DNA from: Candidatus Desulfosporosinus nitrosoreducens
GTDB taxonomy: Bacteria; Bacillota; Desulfitobacteriia; Desulfitobacteriales; Desulfitobacteriaceae
Length of the DNA: 64,000 nucleotides
Assembly: GCF_030954495.1 (NCBI RefSeq)
Contig: NZ_JAVHUW010000060.1
Coordinates: forward strand, 62,001 to 126,000
Reading direction: 5' to 3'
Each line of letters begins with the position of its first letter. The stretch's first letter is position 1. Below are positions 51,600 to 63,002 of this stretch, piece by piece. The notes below the pieces were generated by a model. It did not search any database. It saw only the letters and a program-made list of their open reading frames with translations, and was not told the DNA's origin. The position numbers and the translations under genes are program-made.

Positions 51600-54500
51600 T
51601 TACAGGGTCAAACGCACACTGTGAGTCTGACCGTCATCCTGAAGGGAAATAACAGGTTCTTGTAAGGGTTCTCCATCACAAGTAAGCTGTTCAAATCCTG
51701 TCATTCGACCCTTTGGATTATCGACAACAATTTCGTATTTTGAAGAACAATAGTGGTAGACCAATTTATAGCTTTTCCAATGACTCGGTAGACAGGGCTT
51801 AAGAACCAGCTTATCCCCTTGACGCTTAAAACCTAAAATTCCTTCCAAGCCTGCCTGATACAGCCATCCTGCCGCTCCGGTATACCACGTCCATCCGCCG
51901 CGGCCCACATGGGGGTGAATAGCGTAAACATCGGCGGCTACGACGTAGGGCTCAACTTTATAGCGATTGGCCTCATGTTCTGTTCGGGCATGGTTGACGG
52001 GATTCAGCATATGAAACAGCTCCATAGCCTTATCCCCTTCTCCTAACGTCGTGTAGGCCGAAATGGCCCAAATGGCCCCATGGGTATACTGTCCGCCGTT
52101 TTCGCGCACTCCGGGGACATATCCCTTAATATAGCCGGGATCAGGCAGAGACTTGTCAAAAGGCGGAGTAAGCAAGAGCAGGACTCCATCTTCTTTACGC
52201 CACAAATAGTGTTCTAAAGCCAGCATCGCATCCTGAGCCCGAGTGGGTCTCGCTCCTCCGGAAAGGACTGACCAGGATTGAGCGATGGCGTCGATCTGAC
52301 ATTCGGTGTTGAGCGTAGAGCCTAAAGGGGTCCCGTCATCAAAATAAGCCCGCCGATACCAACCCCCATCCCAGCCGTATTTCTCCAGATTCTGTTGCAG
52401 TTCCTCGGCAACACGACGATAACGTTCCGCTCTCTCTTTATCCTGGCGCGCCTGACAGATTGAAGAGAAGCGCATCAGGGTTAAATAGAGAAACCATCCG
52501 AGCCATACACTTTCCCCTCTGCCTTGCGGCCCGATTTGGCTAAATCCGTCGTTCCAGTCTCCGGAACCAATTAACGGCAGCCCATGCTCGCCAAAGCTCA
52601 GCCCTTTCTCGATCGCCCGTAAGCAATGTTCGTAAACATCCCCTGACTCGCTGGAAACTTTGGGCACTGAATAGCGTTCATCTTCGCCCTCCCGCAGCAG
52701 TTCATCTTCCAGGAAGGGAGCCATTTCGTCGAGAACCGAACTATCTCCTGTATGTTCGATATAATGAGCAGTGACATAGGGAAGCCATAAAAGATCATCA
52801 GAAAATTTCGTGCGTATTCCTTTATTTCTCCCTTCATGCCACCAATGCTGTACATCACCTTCTTTAAATTGATGACCGCAATGAAGAAGTATTTGTTTCC
52901 TGCTAACCTCCGGGGACGTGTAGACAAGGGCCATTACGTCTTGGAGTTGATCCCTGAATCCATAAGCTCCCCCCGACTGATAAAAGGCCGACCTAGCCCA
53001 TAAGCGGCAAACTGTGGTTTGATAAAGCAGCCAACAGTTCATCAGCAAATTCATCGACGTATCGGGTGTTTCAACTTGGATTTTGCTCAACAAACCGTTC
53101 CAGAATTGTCTTACCTTATCGAACTCCTCATCCACCTTTTTCGAATTCTCATACAGCGCAAGGATTTGTCCTATTTCTTCTTGCCTGGTAGTTTCCCCCA
53201 AAAGGAAAGTAACCTTTCGGGTTTCTCCGGCGGCGATCGTCAAAGGGACTTGCAGCGCCGCACAAGGGTCAAAGCCCGCCCCGACAGAACCAGAAAAACT
53301 CTCCAGCTTTAAGCCCGCCGGATCGGCTAAACCTCCATTGCGGCCGATAAATTCAGACCGGTCCCCAGTATAACTGGCAACACCGGCTCCCACAACCCCT
53401 AAAAATCCCCACCGCCCGCTAAATTCTTCCTGGTAAGTGTTGCGAGCCAAGAAGACCTGGCTTTTCTCATCGTATTCTGTCACCAAATACGGAGCAGTCA
53501 GCTCACGGGCTACTCCCAAAACCCATTCTACGTAGTAAACTAAGCTTAAATGCACTTCCTGTTCTGTCGTATTGGAAAGCGTCAAGTCGAGAAGTTTAAG
53601 CGGTTCCTGCAAAGGAACAAAAAGCTTTAGAGATTGTTTCAGACCATGGCTGCAATGTTCAAAAATTGAATACCCCTGACCATGCCGGATCGTGTAAGCT
53701 CCTTTCTCTCGTCTCGGTTTGGCAGTGACAGACCAAAACTCACCGCTGTCGTCACTCCTCAGGTAAAGTGCCTCTCCCGTGGGATCAAGGAGCGAATCAT
53801 TAGACCAGGGAGTAAGTTTATACTCTCTGCTATTGTCGGACCAGGTGTAGCCTGCCCCTACCTCTGAAACCTGAAAACCAAATGTGGGGTTGGCAATAAC
53901 ATTAATCCAGGGAAGAGGAGTATTCTTGCCTTCCTGAAGCTTGATTACATATTCTCTCCCGTCTTGACTAAATCCTCCATAACCATTGGCAAAGGTTAAT
54001 TGGTTCATTATCTGTTCTTCCGCTTCAAGCTGCCGGTTATCCAGAGAAGTTTCCGGCAATGAATCCTCCAACTCAGAAGAGCTAGGATTTTCTCCACCGG
54101 CACTTTCCGGGATAATCAGTTTACTCTTTTTCCGAACCTGAACTGAACAGGAGCCGCCTTCACCGTTGAAGATAATTCGAGCTACGGTATAAAGCAATCT
54201 TAAATCATCCGCCTGAACATGACTTTTTTGCAGGATAAAAACACCGCCCGGCTGATTTAAGCGATCCCGTGCGTGCCCCATAGAGATCAAGTCTCGCAAG
54301 TTGTCTTGCAGGGCTTGCACATAACCGCTCTCGTCTTCATTGAGAATTACTAAATCAGCATATAACCCCTTGAGGCTCCAGTATTCATGAATAGTCAGCA
54401 AACGGCGAACTAACTCCATATGCTCACTTTTATCCACGCGAACTAAAACGACCGGCAGATCTCCTGAAATGGCATAGGGCCAAAGGGCCGACTGTCCTTT

Positions 54501-57500
54501 GCAATTGTTGGCAATATACTCGGCCACATCTCGTCGGCAGGGACTGAGATAGAGGAGATGGCCGCCGAGACTCAGCCCCTCGTTGGCCTGCCCGGCCGTC
54601 AAGTTCAGATGGCGAAGCTCCATTTTACAGTGAGTCCACGCCAGTTCAAAGGCCCTGTTCACTGAGAGCGGGTCCCGGTATTTTTCAGAAATACGGATGA
54701 TTTCCTCTTGGTTGTCGGCATAGCCCACTGAGAAAGAAACTCTCGCCGTTTGCCCTGGGGCAACCCTAACTCTCTGTCTCAGACTCATGATAGGATCAAG
54801 GACCGCCCCCACTGTGTTGGACAAGGGGTGGTTGGCGTCTAAAACTTGCGGTTTGGAGAGACTTCTGCCCCGGCCGATGAACCGGGCCCGGTCTGTTTCA
54901 TATTGCAGAGTACCGACCGTATCTCCCTCTGTGGCGACGGTATGCATCAACCATAAGCGCCGCTGATTTTCTTTCCGTGGCCGCCGTGAAGCAAATAACG
55001 CCTCATTCTGATAATCTGTTTGGATAAAGAGGTTGCCAAAAGCGGGATGGGCTAAATCATCATTTGCTCTGGCTAAGACCACTTCAAAATAGCTGGTAAT
55101 TTCAATAATGCGCTCAAACTTACTGTGATTTGTCAGAGATATGCGCCGAATTTCAGCCTGATCTTCCGGTGAAACAACAATTTCGGTCCGGGTTGCCAGG
55201 TTACCGTCTTTGCGGAAATATTCAACCCGATCCGGAGCGTAGGTAACTTTATAATCGTCACCGGAATTCAAACATGGCTGATGTGTGGCTGACCAAACAT
55301 CCCCTGAATTCAAATTTTGAATATAAAAATACATCCCCCAGGCATCTCTGGTTACATCTTCCCTCCAGCGCGTTAAACCTATTTCCCGATAACGACTGAA
55401 CCCAGCCCCTGAATTTGTCAACATAACTGAGTATTGTCCGTTCGATATGCAATGGGTCACGGGAATTGGACTCATTGCCGTGTTCATAAAAATAGACTGG
55501 TTTTTTTCAGGAGGAGTGCTTTTAACGTGTCTGCCGGAAATGATCTGTTCACCTTCCGGCTGGGATACAAGAGGAGCCGACGACGGTATTCGTTCCTGCA
55601 AAAGAAGCTCCATAGCCTGGATAAGAGCCTCGCTGTGCAAACGTGTTTGCATTCTATTGTCAAATAAAATATTATCCAAGGCTAAAAAGCTCATTCCTTG
55701 ATGGTGGGCCATAAAACTTTGAATCAGCCGATAGGATTTTCCTACAGGAATGCGATCGGCGGTAAAATCAACGGCTTCATACAAGCCGTAACGACCGCCG
55801 AAACCACGGTGTTCCATAAGAGAGATATTGTCCAGCGCTTCCCGGGGAGAAACCATCAGGGCTAGAAAGCTGGCGTAAGGAGCAATGACAAGGTCCTGAA
55901 TTAATCCCCTTTTCAGACCTAAACCCGGAACCCCGAAGGCTTTATATTGATAGTTAAGCTGGGGATCAAAGGCATAAAACCCGGACTCGGAAATTCCCCA
56001 GGGCAAATTATGCTCGGCGGCATACTTTTTCTGTACCTCGACAACGGACTTATAGGTCTCATCCAATAACGTCCCCGCATAGTTTTTCATGACAAGGAGA
56101 GGCATTAAAAACTCAAACATGGTTCCGCTCCAGGAAACCAGGCTTCTTTTTCCTTGGGCCAGGGTCAGGGAACGCCCCAGCCTAAACCAATGACTATGCG
56201 GTACGTCTCCCTTGGCAATGGCAATAAAACTTGCCTGGCGGGCTTCAGAGGCCAACAAATCATAGTAAGATTTATCCAGCATGCTTTCCCCGATTCGATA
56301 GCCAATGGAAAAAAGCTGACGCTTTTCATCAAACAAGGGATGAAAGTCCGTGGCTAAAACCATTTCTTCAAGCCATTGCTGCAGCATTTGGGTGGTGCGG
56401 ATTGTCTTCCGAAGCTTAAGCAGCGCAGCATGGATTTTTTCGCTGATTTCCGCGCTAAAATTCCCCTTCTCCAATGCCTGTGAGTAATGTTGTCCTAATT
56501 CAGAGAGGTTAAAGAATTTAAAGCCACTCATACTTTCCAGGGTTTCAGTTTCCGTGAGATTTGACTCGTTAGCCCAGGGAAAGTAGTCTTGAATCTCCTC
56601 TTTAAAAGCACAAATCATGCCTTCGAGGCAACGTCCCCAATACTTTCCGTCTTCCGCCCATTCTTGCCCGGAATAATTTTGCGGCCAGGACAATAAAATG
56701 TTCATCCAGGTTCGAAAATTCCAGTCCTTAGCAGGGTTCTCCAAAGCATTCTGAATTGCTTTTTCAAATCCTGCCAATTCTTTAAAGCCTTCTTCTCCGA
56801 CAGCTTGTTTTAACAAAGTACAAGTATCTTGGAGGGCAAAGACATATTCCAAACCTACGAGCGGTTTTTCCAGTGATTCGGCAAGCCCGGCTTTCAAAGT
56901 CAGCAAATAGAGGACAAAATTCCCGCTATCCACTGTGGATATATAACGCGGTTCCAAGGGTTCAAGACTCTGGGTGTCATACCAGTTGTAAAGATGCCCT
57001 TGCCAATGCTCAAGCTTTTTAACAGTAAGCAGCATCTTTTCAATACGCTGCAAAGCTGTTGTTAAAGAAATATAGCCGAAGTCTCTTGCCGCAATATTCC
57101 CCAGTAAGGCTAAGCCAATATTCGTCGGAGAAGTCCTGTGGGCCACCCCATTGGGCGGATCGATTTGAACATTGTCAGGAGGCAGCCAATGCTCAGTATC
57201 ATTTACAAACTCCTCAAAAAAGGCCCAGATTTTTCTGGCCCAAAGTCTCAAGGCTAATTGTTCCGAAAAAGAGAGCAAATCTTTCTTAAGTTGTTTGGGC
57301 AGGCTTACACGATAGGCATACCAGATTGCCAGCAACCATAAAATCCCTAAAGGAATAACACTCGTCAGTCTGGCAGGAAACAGGAACCCCACAAAAAAAC
57401 CGAGAAAAATTATATAGACGATGACGGACCACATCGACCGTAAGGTTGCTTTAAAGCTGATATCTATTCGCTTTTCAGTATCAGCCGCAGTTTCCCATTC

Positions 57501-60188
57501 CAACATTTTTTGATGAGAAATCAGCTGGCGATAGCAGCTTCGCAGGATAGCGTCGAGCATGCTGAAGGCTTGACGGGGCAGCAAAATAAACTGCAGCGCA
57601 AACTGTTTGGCAACAGTTAAAGCGTCCTGGGCTGCTTCGCCCCGTTCTCCGCCTTTAGTTAAGAGCATATTCAGCATACATAGGACCATCGGCCAAAGGA
57701 TGCTCAGGGCAACCAGCCCTGTCCACACCCAGGGGCTTCCTGGAAGAAAGGAGAAGCCTAAGGTTAGCAGAAGCAGTTGGGCGGGATTTTCTAAACTTCT
57801 TCTCAAGTTGTCGAAAATTTTCCATTTGGAAACAAAGGATATTGGTTTAAACAGCCAGGGTATAAGCTGCCAGTCTCCGCGTACCCAGCGATGCTGCCGG
57901 CGAAGATAGGAGCGGTAGGTCGATGGATAACCATCAACTAACTCTATATCCGTAACAAGACCTGCCCGGGCATAAATTCCTTCAATTAAATCGTGGCTGA
58001 GAATCGTATTCTCCGGAAAGGTTTGATGAGTGACTTGATGAAAAACCTCAACGTCATAGATTCCCTTCCCCGTGAAAATGCCTTCAGAGAACAAATCCTG
58101 ATAAAGGTCGGATATGGCCGTTGTATAAGGGTCCACCCCGACTCTGCCGGAGTAAATTTGGGCAAACTCGGAGGCTCCGGCACTTAAAATTGAAACTCCT
58201 ACCCGTGGCTGGAGTACACCGTATCCTTGAACAACTCGTGTTTTTTCTTCATTAAGGCGTGGCGAATTCAAAGGATGAGCAAGGGCTCCAATAAGTTTTT
58301 TAGCCGTTCCCTGAGGCAATTTCGTATCCGCATCAAGGGTTATGACATAGCGAATGCTTGGCAGAATCGTCAAATTTCCAATTTTGACATTATAACTTGT
58401 CTCACCTTCTTGACGCAACAAAGCGTTAAATTCGGCCAGTTTTCCCCGCTTGCGTTCCCACCCCATCCAAACCCCCTCTGAGGGGTTAAATAAACGCAGA
58501 CGGTGGAAGAAATAGAACCTATCCTGCTCATATTTCCGGTTGAGATGTTCTATGGCCTCTGTCGCCGCAGTAAGAATTTCATCATCGCCTGAGACGGTCT
58601 GCGCAGGAGCATCTGCAAAATCACCCAAGAGGGCAAAGTATAAATTATTGTCTCGATTGGCCAGAAAATAAACTTCTATTTCTCCAATGAGTTCTTTCAC
58701 TCTCTCAACACTAGTCAAAAGAGTTGGGACCACAACCATGGTCCTAAATTCTTCAGGTATTCCATCTCTCATCTCAAATTTAGGCAAAAAGGTCGGTACG
58801 AAAAGCTTAGAAACAATCCAGTTTAGCGTTGGCATCGTCAAACTGCTCGCCCAAATGAGGACTCCCAAAAATAAGACTGCATAAAGAAGGGGAAACGACA
58901 GAGCGTTCCCTGCATAAGCAAGAACCAAGGCGCTAAGCACCAAAGTTACGATGAGCAGACTGCCAAAATAATATAATTCCGGCTTTTTTCGCATCGCCTG
59001 ACGGAACCGATAAAGTAGACTTGAATTTGTACCGAAGTCTTGTCTCAATTCCTGTTCCAGCTCAGCCCGCCCTGACCCCAGTAAATCCCTGCCAACATGG
59101 GCAGCCAGAAGATCGCCCCGCTGCCGGGCCTCTTCTGCTCTCGTGAGAACTCTGCGGGCCACAACTAATTCGGAAATTTTAAACTGCCGGGCAATCTTTT
59201 CGACTTCATGCCGATAGGCATCGCGGGAATCAAAGTCCATTTGACAATAAACCTGGCTCGGATCTTTTTCGAAAACACTTTCTACCAGGCTTACTTCCTC
59301 AAAAAATCTCGGCCAATCCTCCGCGGCGATAAAATGAATGCCTGAGATAGCATGCCCCATAGAAACTTGATACATGGTCTGGTGTTGACGTTCAAGTTTG
59401 GCTAATTCTTCGATCGTTGTATCCTGCTTGGCAATTGCCCGATCGATCCAGTGCAGCAAGGGCGCCCCTTCAACGCCATGTTCCCGCATCCGCCTTAAAA
59501 TTTGCTCTGCGTAAGCCGAAGAATATTCTTCCTGCGGAATCAATGTTTTGAGAATCTCGTCCCAATTCGTTTTGTCATGATCGTTCTCTAAAAGAGGCAA
59601 AAGCCAATGATCCGCTCTTTCTCTTTCCTCTTGAGTAAATAAAATAAGTTCCGTTAATCTCCGGATATTCTCAAGAATTACAATTCTCAGCATCGTCGGG
59701 ATTGCCCATAATTCGCCGCTTGTCAAAGGAATTTGGACCTGATAGGCGTTAATAAACGCTTTTAAGGTGTCTCTTTGCAGTTGGCTGTCCGTATGCTCGA
59801 TCAATTCGACTAATAAACCGTATACCCTAGGATAGCCTATAAAATCACCGCTGGAATTTCTGGGCAATTGGCGCTCAAATTTCGGAGGCAGGCTGCGGGG
59901 AATCTCTTCTTTCAAACCTCTTAAACTGTAATAATTGTCTAATAACCATTCCGTTGCCGGTACGGTATCTTTAGTGCGGGCTGAATAATCGGTAATTTCG
60001 TGATAGGCTCGTTCTAAAAACTTTATATTTTGCCTGACCCTCGGCAAGAGCGTTCGTTTCGGAAAATGAATACTCTGATTCGAGGTTAAATGGGCAATTT
60101 CTTCGGCATGCTTAAGTAAATCTTCCCCATGGAGGGCAATGTCCTTATATGGTTTTTCCTGAATCATAGGCCGTGCGAAAAACTTCAT
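51600..60188 (-). CDS. Cyclic beta-1,2-glucan synthase-like giant protein (GT84-GH94)
   Basis: 2862 aa, the size of Cgs/NdvB enzymes. N-terminal cytoplasmic helical region (1-405), then membrane segments near 405-460. A GT84 glycosyltransferase domain contains YVITLDADTKLP near 630 and LRRQHRWVRGDWQLIPW (the Q/R-xx-RW motif), followed by more membrane helices (about 830-1000). A glucoamylase-like domain is marked by GISESGFYAFDPQLNYQYKA. Carbohydrate-binding repeats and a C-terminal GH94 phosphorylase-like domain follow, with GGAYGFRDQLQDVMAL and GSGDWNDGFS. The enzyme polymerises UDP-glucose into beta-1,2-glucan, with GH94 trimming chain length. ATG 60188 follows GGAGACG. Intact, no frameshift. 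Confidence 0.92.
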   Translation of the reverse strand: MKFFARPMIQEKPYKDIALHGEDLLKHAEEIAHLTSNQSIHFPKRTLLPRVRQNIKFLERAYHEITDYSARTKDTVPATEWLLDNYYSLRGLKEEIPRSLPPKFERQLPRNSSGDFIGYPRVYGLLVELIEHTDSQLQRDTLKAFINAYQVQIPLTSGELWAIPTMLRIVILENIRRLTELILFTQEERERADHWLLPLLENDHDKTNWDEILKTLIPQEEYSSAYAEQILRRMREHGVEGAPLLHWIDRAIAKQDTTIEELAKLERQHQTMYQVSMGHAISGIHFIAAEDWPRFFEEVSLVESVFEKDPSQVYCQMDFDSRDAYRHEVEKIARQFKISELVVARRVLTRAEEARQRGDLLAAHVGRDLLGSGRAELEQELRQDFGTNSSLLYRFRQAMRKKPELYYFGSLLIVTLVLSALVLAYAGNALSFPLLYAVLFLGVLIWASSLTMPTLNWIVSKLFVPTFLPKFEMRDGIPEEFRTMVVVPTLLTSVERVKELIGEIEVYFLANRDNNLYFALLGDFADAPAQTVSGDDEILTAATEAIEHLNRKYEQDRFYFFHRLRLFNPSEGVWMGWERKRGKLAEFNALLRQEGETSYNVKIGNLTILPSIRYVITLDADTKLPQGTAKKLIGALAHPLNSPRLNEEKTRVVQGYGVLQPRVGVSILSAGASEFAQIYSGRVGVDPYTTAISDLYQDLFSEGIFTGKGIYDVEVFHQVTHQTFPENTILSHDLIEGIYARAGLVTDIELVDGYPSTYRSYLRRQHRWVRGDWQLIPWLFKPISFVSKWKIFDNLRRSLENPAQLLLLTLGFSFLPGSPWVWTGLVALSILWPMVLCMLNMLLTKGGERGEAAQDALTVAKQFALQFILLPRQAFSMLDAILRSCYRQLISHQKMLEWETAADTEKRIDISFKATLRSMWSVIVYIIFLGFFVGFLFPARLTSVIPLGILWLLAIWYAYRVSLPKQLKKDLLSFSEQLALRLWARKIWAFFEEFVNDTEHWLPPDNVQIDPPNGVAHRTSPTNIGLALLGNIAARDFGYISLTTALQRIEKMLLTVKKLEHWQGHLYNWYDTQSLEPLEPRYISTVDSGNFVLYLLTLKAGLAESLEKPLVGLEYVFALQDTCTLLKQAVGEEGFKELAGFEKAIQNALENPAKDWNFRTWMNILLSWPQNYSGQEWAEDGKYWGRCLEGMICAFKEEIQDYFPWANESNLTETETLESMSGFKFFNLSELGQHYSQALEKGNFSAEISEKIHAALLKLRKTIRTTQMLQQWLEEMVLATDFHPLFDEKRQLFSIGYRIGESMLDKSYYDLLASEARQASFIAIAKGDVPHSHWFRLGRSLTLAQGKRSLVSWSGTMFEFLMPLLVMKNYAGTLLDETYKSVVEVQKKYAAEHNLPWGISESGFYAFDPQLNYQYKAFGVPGLGLKRGLIQDLVIAPYASFLALMVSPREALDNISLMEHRGFGGRYGLYEAVDFTADRIPVGKSYRLIQSFMAHHQGMSFLALDNILFDNRMQTRLHSEALIQAMELLLQERIPSSAPLVSQPEGEQIISGRHVKSTPPEKNQSIFMNTAMSPIPVTHCISNGQYSVMLTNSGAGFSRYREIGLTRWREDVTRDAWGMYFYIQNLNSGDVWSATHQPCLNSGDDYKVTYAPDRVEYFRKDGNLATRTEIVVSPEDQAEIRRISLTNHSKFERIIEITSYFEVVLARANDDLAHPAFGNLFIQTDYQNEALFASRRPRKENQRRLWLMHTVATEGDTVGTLQYETDRARFIGRGRSLSKPQVLDANHPLSNTVGAVLDPIMSLRQRVRVAPGQTARVSFSVGYADNQEEIIRISEKYRDPLSVNRAFELAWTHCKMELRHLNLTAGQANEGLSLGGHLLYLSPCRRDVAEYIANNCKGQSALWPYAISGDLPVVLVRVDKSEHMELVRRLLTIHEYWSLKGLYADLVILNEDESGYVQALQDNLRDLISMGHARDRLNQPGGVFILQKSHVQADDLRLLYTVARIIFNGEGGSCSVQVRKKSKLIIPESAGGENPSSSELEDSLPETSLDNRQLEAEEQIMNQLTFANGYGGFSQDGREYVIKLQEGKNTPLPWINVIANPTFGFQVSEVGAGYTWSDNSREYKLTPWSNDSLLDPTGEALYLRSDDSGEFWSVTAKPRREKGAYTIRHGQGYSIFEHCSHGLKQSLKLFVPLQEPLKLLDLTLSNTTEQEVHLSLVYYVEWVLGVARELTAPYLVTEYDEKSQVFLARNTYQEEFSGRWGFLGVVGAGVASYTGDRSEFIGRNGGLADPAGLKLESFSGSVGAGFDPCAALQVPLTIAAGETRKVTFLLGETTRQEEIGQILALYENSKKVDEEFDKVRQFWNGLLSKIQVETPDTSMNLLMNCWLLYQTTVCRLWARSAFYQSGGAYGFRDQLQDVMALVYTSPEVSRKQILLHCGHQFKEGDVQHWWHEGRNKGIRTKFSDDLLWLPYVTAHYIEHTGDSSVLDEMAPFLEDELLREGEDERYSVPKVSSESGDVYEHCLRAIEKGLSFGEHGLPLIGSGDWNDGFSQIGPQGRGESVWLGWFLYLTLMRFSSICQARQDKERAERYRRVAEELQQNLEKYGWDGGWYRRAYFDDGTPLGSTLNTECQIDAIAQSWSVLSGGARPTRAQDAMLALEHYLWRKEDGVLLLLTPPFDKSLPDPGYIKGYVPGVRENGGQYTHGAIWAISAYTTLGEGDKAMELFHMLNPVNHARTEHEANRYKVEPYVVAADVYAIHPHVGRGGWTWYTGAAGWLYQAGLEGILGFKRQGDKLVLKPCLPSHWKSYKLVYHYCSSKYEIVVDNPKGRMTGFEQLTCDGEPLQEPVISLQDDGQTHSVRLTL

Positions 60189-60259
60189 TGTTCGTCTCCG
60201 TTTGTCATTTTTTAAGCATCATATTGCATTATTCCCAATCCCTCCCACTTCATTCATGC

Positions 60260-60321
60260 GGAGATAAACAACAAACACCTCAGCCGTTTTTTCACAGCTG
60301 AGGTGTTTGTTGTTTATCTCC
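60260..60321. terminator. Strong bidirectional hairpin between ftsK and the glucan synthase gene
   Basis: Arms 60260-60284 and 60297-60321 pair perfectly over 25 bp around a 12-nt loop. The core CACCTCAGC/GCTGAGGTG is flanked by AAACAACAA and its complement, so it works as an A-tract/U-tract terminator in either direction. It lies 18 bp after the ftsK stop and upstream of the glucan synthase. Confidence 0.88.
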
Positions 60322-60338
60322 GGAAATAGTCTAAGGTA

Positions 60339-62921
60339 TCAACCGAAGCGTTCTAAAAATTCATCCATCGTTATCAATACTTGTCTAGGTTTACTCCCTT
60401 CGAAAGCACCCACAACCCCATGCTCTTCAAGCATGTCCATTAAGCGTGCCGCTCGAGTATAACCCAATTTCAGGCGTCGCTGCAAGAAAGAAACCGATGC
60501 CATTCCGGTTCTGATGAAAAGCTGCCCCGCCTCAAAAAATAACGCGTCATCAGGTCCACCGCTTTCTTCAACTTTTTCACTGGTTTCTACAAAAAGCCGT
60601 TCCGGATCAAGATATTCAGGTTTACCCAAACTCTTCCAATGATCAATAATTCTTTGGACCTCTTCATCCGTAACTAGACAGCCTTGCACGCGCAAGGCTT
60701 TGCTTTCGCCTAAAGGAGAATACAGCATATCTCCTCTGCCCAGAAGTTTTTCCGCCCCGGTAGCATCAAGAATCGTGCGAGAATCAATTTGGGACGATAC
60801 CGCAAAAGAAATTCGGCTGGGGATATTTGCTTTAATGACTCCTGTAATCACATCAACCGAAGGCCGCTGTGTTGCAATGACAAGGTGAATTCCGGCTGCT
60901 CGCGCCATTTGAGCTAAACGGCAAATAGCTTCTTCAACCTCTCCGGCAGCTACCAACATCAGATCAGCCAATTCATCGATAATCACTACGATAAAAGGCA
61001 GAGCTAATGATGAATTCTCTAAAACTCCTGATTTCAATTTATTATAACGATTAATATCCCGTACCCCTGCAGCGGCAAACAGTTCATAGCGGTTTTCCAT
61101 CTCTTTAACGATCCATTTTAAAGCACTGGCCGCTTTCTTAGGATCAACGACAACAGGAGCCAAAAGATGAGGGATTCCATTATATTGACTTAATTCAACC
61201 ATTTTGGGATCTACTAGCAAAAATTTCACTTCATCCGGGGTGGCATTAAACAAAAGGGAATTGATGATCGAAGTGATGCAAACACTTTTCCCTGAACCTG
61301 TCGCCCCGGCAACTAAAAGATGAGGCATTTTAATTAAATCGGCAATGATAGGCTGATTCGCTATATCTTTTCCTAAAGCGACTTTAAGTTTTGAAGAATA
61401 TTGTTCAAAACTGGCTGTTTCCAGAACTTCTCGAAATGGCACCGCCCGGGCTTGTTTATTGGGAACTTCAATTCCAATAGCTGCTTTTCCGGGGATCGGA
61501 GCCTCAATACGAACGTCACGTGCCGCAAGGCCCAGGGCAATGTCATCCGCAAGATTGACAATCTTACTGATTTTAACTCCCGGAGCCGGTGCCAATTCAT
61601 ATCGTGTAATTACCGGTCCCCTGGTAACGCGAATTACCTTAGCCTTAACCCCAAAATCCGCAAGGACTTTTTCCAGGAGTTTAGGTGTTTCCAGGTCTTG
61701 TATAGGAGCATGCTCGGGCACCGAATCCAACAGACTGAAGCTGGGGGGCTTCCACTGGTAGCTGCTTGGCGGAGGATCGCCGGCAAGCTTGGGAGGCTCT
61801 TGTACCGCAGAAGGTTCAAAATCTTCCTCCTCCTGCACAAAGGTCAAAAGTTTTTCCCCAGCCGTTTCATAAATCCGCGGCTGTTCCACAGGCAAACTTC
61901 TAAAATCCTCTTTCGGATCAAAAGACAACTCACTTACAGGATTAGTTTCCACTGCACATGCGACATCGTCAATAAATACCTGCTCTGTTTCCGGCTCATT
62001 TTCTCCGGATAGATATTCCTTTGCGTCATATGTAGGTTCAACTTCCTCGGTCTCAGGTTCAGCTTCCTGAGTTTTATGTTGAATTTCTTCAGGTTTAGGT
62101 ATACTTTCAATTTTTTTTTGCTCAGTTAAAGGATTATCCGCCAAATCATTAACTTCGGGGGGTTCCTTGGCAAAGGAGCTATAATCATCTTTATACTGGG
62201 CAAGAAACTCTTCTCGATCCGCCTGGGATTTAAAAATCGGTTTAGAGGCAGACTCTTTTTCCTTGAAAGTTTTAGCAACCAAATCAGAGGGGTTGTTTTC
62301 CGGCTGAGAGACCACATGCAAAAATTGCCGCTCTTCCCGGTCTACATCCTCAAAGTATGCCTCAAGCCCTCTCAAAAGAGTCATCCGATGAGGCGGTTTA
62401 GACAAGAGTGCCTTTCCTGATCCGAAATAGGACGAAAAATCCTTACCCAAATCATTCATTTCCGTCGCTTGTTGCGAATCCACTTCTTTGATTTCAACCC
62501 ATTCGGGAGAAGAAAAATATTGATTAAACCCATGTAAATTAACAAGCTTTCCGGCCGGCAGGGGTATCCCCCCCTCATCAAGCTTAGGAAGCTCTATCCT
62601 TGGTTTAGTATTTTTCCGATTAACCGGTCTCTGAGAATGTTTAGCTTCCTCTTTGACCTGATCCGCCTTAGCCGTGGTTCGAGAGCTCAGCAGCATTAAT
62701 AAATCTGCCGCCAAAAACCATAAACCCGCGGCAATAATGAGACAAAATAAAAGCCCGACCCAGGCAAAATGATTCCCCAGAATTGCTGCGATTGCAGAGA
62801 AAATCTTTTTCCCAATGCCAAAGCCAAGACCGCCCAAACCCGCTAATAGAGAAAACAGCAATAATAAAACGCTTATTAATTTTAAGCCAAAAGTATTTGG
62901 GCTTTTTTTATTAGTCCGCAC
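60339..62921 (-). CDS. ftsK: DNA translocase FtsK/SpoIIIE
   Basis: 860 aa. GTG start at 62921 behind GGGGGTG. Only about two membrane segments appear in residues 10-80 ([20 protein letters not shown] and [22 protein letters not shown]), fewer than the four usual in SpoIIIE. A long acidic linker (about 130-390) follows, then the motor: FREVLET near 485, Walker [15 protein letters not shown] near 545 and Walker [14 protein letters not shown] near 640. The C-terminal gamma winged helix near 790-860 contains [31 protein letters not shown] and reads KOPS-type sequences. It pumps chromosomal DNA across the septum in division and sporulation. Confidence 0.94.
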   Translation of the reverse strand: MRTNKKSPNTFGLKLISVLLLLFSLLAGLGGLGFGIGKKIFSAIAAILGNHFAWVGLLFCLIIAAGLWFLAADLLMLLSSRTTAKADQVKEEAKHSQRPVNRKNTKPRIELPKLDEGGIPLPAGKLVNLHGFNQYFSSPEWVEIKEVDSQQATEMNDLGKDFSSYFGSGKALLSKPPHRMTLLRGLEAYFEDVDREERQFLHVVSQPENNPSDLVAKTFKEKESASKPIFKSQADREEFLAQYKDDYSSFAKEPPEVNDLADNPLTEQKKIESIPKPEEIQHKTQEAEPETEEVEPTYDAKEYLSGENEPETEQVFIDDVACAVETNPVSELSFDPKEDFRSLPVEQPRIYETAGEKLLTFVQEEEDFEPSAVQEPPKLAGDPPPSSYQWKPPSFSLLDSVPEHAPIQDLETPKLLEKVLADFGVKAKVIRVTRGPVITRYELAPAPGVKISKIVNLADDIALGLAARDVRIEAPIPGKAAIGIEVPNKQARAVPFREVLETASFEQYSSKLKVALGKDIANQPIIADLIKMPHLLVAGATGSGKSVCITSIINSLLFNATPDEVKFLLVDPKMVELSQYNGIPHLLAPVVVDPKKAASALKWIVKEMENRYELFAAAGVRDINRYNKLKSGVLENSSLALPFIVVIIDELADLMLVAAGEVEEAICRLAQMARAAGIHLVIATQRPSVDVITGVIKANIPSRISFAVSSQIDSRTILDATGAEKLLGRGDMLYSPLGESKALRVQGCLVTDEEVQRIIDHWKSLGKPEYLDPERLFVETSEKVEESGGPDDALFFEAGQLFIRTGMASVSFLQRRLKLGYTRAARLMDMLEEHGVVGAFEGSKPRQVLITMDEFLERFG

Positions 62922-63002
62922 CTTTTCACCCCCATGCTATACTCATTATGGTTGATAAGCTATGAGAATGTCAAAAGGTTTTTTTAATTTCAACGGTAAT
63001 TA

